In this document: positions 59,220 through 64,000 of the stretch, in pieces | Layout: each line of letters starts with the position of its first letter | Numbering within the stretch: position 1 is the stretch's first letter | Assembly: GCA_012934845.2 (NCBI GenBank) | Contig: WNNJ02001588.1 | Span: 62,001 to 126,000, forward strand | From: Pomphorhynchus laevis | Lineage: Eukaryota > Acanthocephala > Palaeacanthocephala > Echinorhynchida > Pomphorhynchidae | Length of the DNA: 64,000 bases | Reading direction: 5' to 3' | Made by a program: the position numbers and the translations under genes | Notes under the pieces: generated by a model | Seen by the model: the letters and a program-made list of their open reading frames with translations, nothing else | What the model was told of the DNA's origin: nothing | Database searches by the model: none

Positions 59220-60473
59220 TTCAAAAATAATATTTTGGTCAAATTTGTTTATGTTTGAATCTCTTTTCAGTTTCTACCGTCGCTTGAGAACAATCCTCAA
59301 AGTACTTCAACTCACTTTTTTCTAAGAATATTTTATCAGTAATCCAAATTGATGATCCTTGGATCTAAATCAGCTCATCATAAAATACCTAAGATTTTAA
59401 TTATCATGACGTTTGATCGGTAACCGGTCATATATCAGTTAAACGGCTATTGTAAATTCTAAAAGCGAATATCAAACAAGAGAACATCATCTGCAAAACG
59501 CAAAGATGGAATCCTAATGAAACATTATTGAAGTTTAACACAAGCAAAAACGAATCAAACTTGTTGCTTATATAATACCAAAGAATTAAGATTAAATAAA
59601 GTTTTGTGTTTTAATTACATAACAATTTATATTAGAATGTAGCAATGAATCTTAATAAGATGATATAAATATTCGTTTGTTTAAATTAATCTCACTTAAC
59701 ACAATGGCATGTTGAGGTAACGCATTTTAATTATTTCAGTTGATAAAATAATATTTTACTGTTTATTAAATTTCAATTTCATTTTTTCAAATTTGTTAAT
59801 TATTGCGTTTTTATATAATTATAAAACAATGAAGTATGTGTTTTTAAAATCACAAATAAGCAATAAAATATGGAACCAGAAGAGCTTTAATATTTCTTAA
59901 AAAACATGTAAATCATTCCCAATTGGGTTAAACGATTATTATATAACGTTATTCAGTTGTAAAATGATTTTGACTACACACTTATGCGTTTGGCCAATAA
60001 ACCAAACTTCCTTAACAAAAGTATGAATTGTGTTGTTTTAAACACAAACGATTTACAACAAAATATGAAATATTACAAAATGAATGGTCAGTTTAATAAT
60101 TACAGAAACTTACAGCGTATGATTATTACCAAGGATGTTTAGCAAAAAATGTGATTGGACATTATTATCGTGAAATTCTCTAAAAAAAGATTTACATGAG
60201 CGTAAAAAATACGTTTTATGTATTTCAATATTCAATAAAAATATTAATATAAATATTCAATATTCAATAACAAGTATTTCAATATTTAAATCGATTTGGT
60301 TGAAAGCAACTTTTCACCACTACGTCATAAAAGTAATTTTAAGGAAGCGTTGGAATAATTAACCAATCATTTATTTGAAATGACATATTTAAATATTGAA
60401 TTAATACTTTTAACGCCTGTCTATCTAAAAATTAAAAATTTAAATAAATATACGGGGACAAAATAAAATAAAT
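59220..60473. repeat. Segmental duplication carrying an exon, partner 14490-15745
   Basis: Same orientation. It carries the type C exon 60114-60179. Left of it, 58534-59219 is AT-rich intron with no recognised feature. Confidence 0.9.
60114..60179 (-). CDS. Repeat exon (66 nt), type C, first in the window in transcription order
   Basis: A TTTTAG acceptor and GTAAGT donor flank it. The peptide starts EFHDNNVQSHFLLNI and continues LGNNHT. No exon of the set was found between here and 64000, so the gene start lies upstream or is not recognisable. Confidence 0.82.
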
Positions 60474-60479
60474 GCATAA

Positions 60480-60960
60480 ACAATATTATTTCAATATTAT
60501 ATATGAACATTAAAACATATGTTTTTTGAAAACAAGATTTGCTAAAAAATCTTTGTCCTAAATATAGATATATACATACATAGTCGGAAAATGATATGCA
60601 TATATATGTAATAACGCCTATCTAACAAAAATTAAACCATCAATAAAATATAAATATACGGATAAAATTGAATTCATAGAAGCCTGAAATATTTTAATAA
60701 ATCAAAATTATTAAAGGTAGGGACATCTATGTTTAGACAAATAAAAGGTGTTCTAATGGGAGGACATAGTAGCCCAATTATAGCTGTGTTCTTTTTAAAC
60801 TTTATAAAATATGAATTTGTTCATAACTGTTTAAAAAATATAAATTATATAAAGATATAAAATATGTTTTAATAAATTGATGATATATTTATTTTATTCT
60901 AATATTTTTATTCAATATACGAACAAATTTATCCAGATACCCTTTTTAATGTAATATAAT
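60480..60960 (+). mobile_element. PLE RT fragment (heavily decayed)
   Basis: Readable pieces are FRQIKGVLMGGHSSPIIAVF near 60730-60790 and NFIKYEFVHN after it. Same family as 15746-16560. Both abut the end of the segmental duplication at AAATAAAATAAATG. Confidence 0.7.
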
Positions 60961-60996
60961 GCATTACATTATCATACGTAATGTCTACATATTTAA

Positions 60997-61960
60997 TATT
61001 GCAAATTAAAAATAATGCAAAATACAAGTTTAATAGTTAAAATTAATTAATAATAAATAATTGTAATAAGATTTTAGAAATAAAAATCAATTTTTATGAA
61101 TTGACTAATAAATAACAGACGTTGTATCAGAATAAGTGGATTAGAAGTCATCAAGAGGAATTGCTATGCTATCAGATTTCTGACCCTGATTAGAAGTATA
61201 ATATAATATAATATAATTTATATTAAGGATTAGAGGTCATCAGGAGGAACTGCTATGTTATCAGGTTTCGAGCCCTACTCCTCTACCCAGCATAGCAGCG
61301 GGTCCAAATACGTGCTAATGAAGTATTTCCTCTGACAAAATTTTGATTATCAAGCATCTTATTCTAATACAAAGTATTTTATTTATTATCCATAGAAATT
61401 TGAGTCTACGTATTTTATATTGCAAATTAAAAATAATGCAAAATAAATGTTAAATAGTTAAATAATAAAAAATTAATTAATAATAAATAATTGTTATAAG
61501 ATTTGATATAATTTATATCAAGATGAATTATAAACTGAAATAAAAGATAAAAATCAATTGTTATGAATTGACTAATAGATAACAAACTATGTATCAGAAT
61601 AAGGATTAGAGGTCATCAGGAGGAACTGCTATGTTATCAGGTTTCAGCCCCATTTCCTCTATTTAACATACCAGCGGGGCCGAATACATACTAATGATGT
61701 ATTTCCTCTGATAAAACTATCTAGTATCTTATTCTAATACAAAGTATATTATTTATTATCCATCCATAAAAATTTGCCACTTAAGAGTTTAAATTTATTC
61801 TTTATATTATTGTGTTGATTTATTTTACTAATTTCTGTTTAATGATATTTTTATACTAACTTAGTTTAAAATATGTATCTATTAAATTATTTAAGTGATT
61901 TTGAAGAAAGCCAATATCGTTACAAATTGTTGCAATTCTTAGCATTTCATTCTTCTTCTT
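60997..61960 (-). mobile_element. Two tandem PLE 3' UTRs plus coding end, minus strand
   Basis: Units at about 60997-61375 and 61420-61745 repeat GGTCATCAGGAGGAACTGC and TATTTCCTCTGA in the same order. They are the reverse complement of the PLE 3' UTR at 20940-21090. From 61750 to 61960 the minus strand continues into the PLE C-terminal coding end (near-match to IGFLQNHLNNLIDAYF). Tandem partial copies giving LTR-like ends are common in PLEs. Confidence 0.78.
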
Positions 61961-62230
61961 ATTCTTCAGCCTTTGTCCCGCTTTGAGGCAGGGTCGGCTA
62001 TCTGAGATTTAGCCCTCCATTTCGCTCTATTTTCGGCTTGGTCTGGGTGAAGTCCAGACTATTTTCGGCTTGGGTCGACCTCTCGGGCGTTTGCCTATGA
62101 TCTCATACTTTAAGGCGGTATTTGCAACGGAATAATTTTCACTCCGCAACACATGGCCATACCACCGGAGTCTGACCCCTTGCATTTTATTTTATTTACG
62201 ATAGGGGCAACGCCGTATCTTCGGAGGATG
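61940..62230 (-). mobile_element. RTE-like LINE 3' end, truncated
   Basis: Minus-strand pieces GVAPIVNKI near 62200 and SENYSVANTALKYEII near 62110 match the C-terminal VRLRWYGHVLR region of RTE-type elements. The 3' end near 61965 resembles the one near 62780. It is 5'-truncated at about 62230 by a PLE fragment. Confidence 0.65.
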
Positions 62231-62700
62231 CATTTCATTATTTAATGTATTAGCATTTCATTATTTAATGTATTATATTTTATATTATATAATACGCATG
62301 AATGCTCATGCAAAAATATGTTTCTTGTAAATTTAAATGTGTCATCTTTACGATATAAATTAATATTAGTTTTAGTTAATGTTAATTTAATGTTCATATC
62401 CAGATATATACTTTCTTTATCATTAATATTGGTTTTGTTAAGAATAAGGCTTTCTGGATAAATGTGCTCACTAATTGAATAAAAATTATTAGAATTAAAT
62501 ACACATATATCAACAATGTATCGAAACATATATTTCATATATTTATATTGTTTAGATTTAGTTTTTACACAGTTATGAACAAATTCATATTCTATAAAAG
62601 CTTAAAAACATGTCAGCTATAATTGGGCTACTATTACCACCCATTGGAACACCTTTTAATGTTATATATAAAAACACCTTTTACTTGTTATATGTAAATG
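62231..62700 (-). mobile_element. PLE RT fragment, minus strand
   Basis: A minus-strand open segment (62538-62242) holds MKYMFRYIVDICVFNSNNFY, with V in place of the first catalytic D, then LYRKDDTFKFTRNIFLHEHS. Just upstream on the minus strand, GVPMGGNSSPIIADMF lies near 62650-62610. Same family as 57600-58210 in opposite orientation. Confidence 0.85.
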
Positions 62701-62769
62701 GTGTTTACATAATATGTAAACACCTTTTACATATTATGGCAATTATTAAAGTTTCCTTATTTAATGCAT

Positions 62770-64000
62770 TCTTCTTTTGCCTTTTCCGTGTGATGGCGGG
62801 GTCGACTTTCATGGAATCCTCCTTCCATTTAACTCGATCAAAGGCTAAGTCCGGGTACCATACACTGTTATTTAGGTCGTGATGCAGCGTGTCAGACTAT
62901 CGATGTTTCTATCGTTCTTTGGGACGTTTGTAGATGTTTAAACCTGCCTTTGCAAGATAATCCTAGTGTGCTTGTAGATTGTGACCATATCACAATAGAC
63001 GGGCTTCTTGCATTTATCTCTTATAGGCATTAGACCTAAAACGCCAATAAATATCATCGTTACAAACTCTATTTAAAAGCTATTTCCGCTTGTCATTCAC
63101 ATCATCTTTGTCTCGATTACCGTGATGCGACGTTCGACAACCTCTGTAATATGTTAGCATTCGGATCCGTAAAGAGCTACAGAACGAATGACGTTTTGGT
63201 AGATCTTCGATTTTATAAGATCTTTCATTTAATGGTCGCATATTACGTTTATTGTCGAAAGCCACTTCATCCATGTAGCATTAATTCTGGTGATTATTTC
63301 ATGGTTCAGGACGCGATCAGCTGAGAGCAACGAACCGAGATATTTAAAACTTTCTGTCAATGGAAGGTGTTCCGTTGATATTGATCGTGCAAGTATCGTT
63401 CGGAGTCGTCGTCAAGTACTCAGTCTTTCTAATGTTTAGACGCAGATCATGTTAAACTAGTCGGTCATTCTAAAGCTTGAATAATTGAGCAAGGTCGCTC
63501 TTATCGACGGAAGCCAGGAATAAACGTCCGCATGTAATAGGGTGTAAGGAGCTTGACGTTGAATGTCGCTAGTTATGGTATCCATGACCAGAATAAACAA
63601 GTGGCGAAAGGAGTTTACTTCTTAGGCGGTGGTAGAGCAGTGGGATTTGATGTTGATGTATCGTATGCCATATAAGCTCATGTGGAACGTGATCGAAGGC
63701 TTTCTCCAAATCGAAGAAGGAAATGCAAAGAGGTTTGATTTTTTTCGATATTTTTCGATCAGCAGTCGCGTGGCATGTACGGCGTCGGTGAATCCGCATC
63801 CCTTGACAAAATCAGCATGATTGATCATACAATTTGAGACTTTAAGTATACGCTGGTCATAAATTCGCTCGAATATCTTCATAATATACAAAAGTAATCT
63901 AATAGAGCGGTAGTTTGCACATTTGGCTGAGCTGCATATCCTTTTCCAAATTGGTATCATGATTCTATGTTTGCCAATCAGTCGGTATCTTCTGTTCTTC
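62770..64000 (-). mobile_element. RTE-like LINE, minus strand (decayed, runs off window)
   Basis: The minus strand reads CANYRSIRLLLYIMKIFERI near 63910, FVKGCGFTDAVHATRLLIEK near 63800, FFDLEKAFDHVPHELIWH near 63710 and KSKIYRT/SECW-like pieces near 63240-63100. The order fits an RTE-type RT up to its 3' end near 62780 (GGCGGGGTCGAC). About five breaks. The 5' part lies beyond 64000. Confidence 0.8.

Larger units (their letters stand above)
2824..60179 (-). other. Multi-exon gene (or gene cluster) of 21 homologous phase-2 repeat exons
   Basis: Twenty-one minus-strand segments share sequence, splice sites and frame (each is listed separately). Eighteen are 66 nt, two are 63 and one is 69, so every one is a multiple of three. 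Each starts with the last base of a codon and ends with the first two bases of the next, so introns are phase 2 and any exon can be joined to any other. Donors are GTAAGT in 17, GTGAGT in 3 and GTAAGA in 1; acceptors are mostly TTTAG. The shared frame is open in all 21, while the other two frames contain stops in many copies. Together they give 461 codons of a ~22-residue repeat with alternating hydrophobics (I-x-I-S), suggesting a beta-rich solenoid. The shortest intron is 194 bp and the longest over 8 kb. No signal peptide or terminal exon is visible. It could be one gene or several tandem paralogues. I do not recognise the family. Confidence 0.82.

Overview
The window is AT-rich eukaryotic DNA, most likely from an invertebrate animal. 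It contains non-LTR retrotransposons, Penelope-like elements (PLEs), hammerhead-ribozyme repeats, satellites and GT-AG introns. No LTR retroelement, Polinton or other virus-like element was recognised. I cannot place the phylum. The only protein recognised as conserved host sequence is a copy of an ELL-associated factor (EAF) at 25.8-26.6 kb.

The main structure is hidden on the minus strand. Twenty-one short segments between 60179 and 2824 have an AG just before them and a GTAAGT, GTGAGT or GTAAGA donor just after them. They are 66 nt (18 copies), 63 nt (2) or 69 nt (1) long, and all 21 are open in the same frame with the same phase-2 boundaries. Each encodes one ~22-residue unit of the pattern K/E-F-x-N/D-T-x-F-D/K-x-H/N-S/T-S-I/L-x-I-S-A/G-N-x-x-L. 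I read this as one very long gene, or a tandem set of paralogues, built from symmetric repeat exons that can be joined in any number without losing frame. Its first and last exons are not visible. The introns have expanded by segmental duplication and hold almost all the transposons listed here.

Layout: 0-2 kb, a GIY-YIG PLE and a hammerhead retrozyme-like repeat. 2-6 kb, exons, a 166-bp satellite and a LINE remnant. 6.4-9.3 kb, a decayed minus-strand LINE. 10.1-13.6 kb, a nearly intact LINE with a restriction-like endonuclease, preceded by an 11-bp tandem array. 13.8-21.6 kb, exons, PLE fragments and a 1.1-kb 14-bp minisatellite. 23-27 kb, exons, a PLE remnant and the EAF copy. 28-29.5 kb, a second retrozyme copy. 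31.6-36.7 kb, a LINE fragment and a 3.8-kb gag/AP-endonuclease/RT LINE with a 12-bp target duplication. 36.7-49.2 kb, three copies of a ~2-kb exon-bearing unit separated by inverted repeats, a second hammerhead family and an inverted PLE pair. 49.5-60.5 kb, further exons, a PLE and a LINE; this stretch includes a two-exon module duplicated from 13.8-15.7 kb. 60.5-64 kb, PLE and RTE-like LINE remnants.

The transposable elements probably interact. PLEs are the likely source of reverse transcriptase for the hammerhead repeats. Repeated insertion and duplication then probably gave the exon array its present size. That history is inference; the exon array itself is read directly from the sequence.
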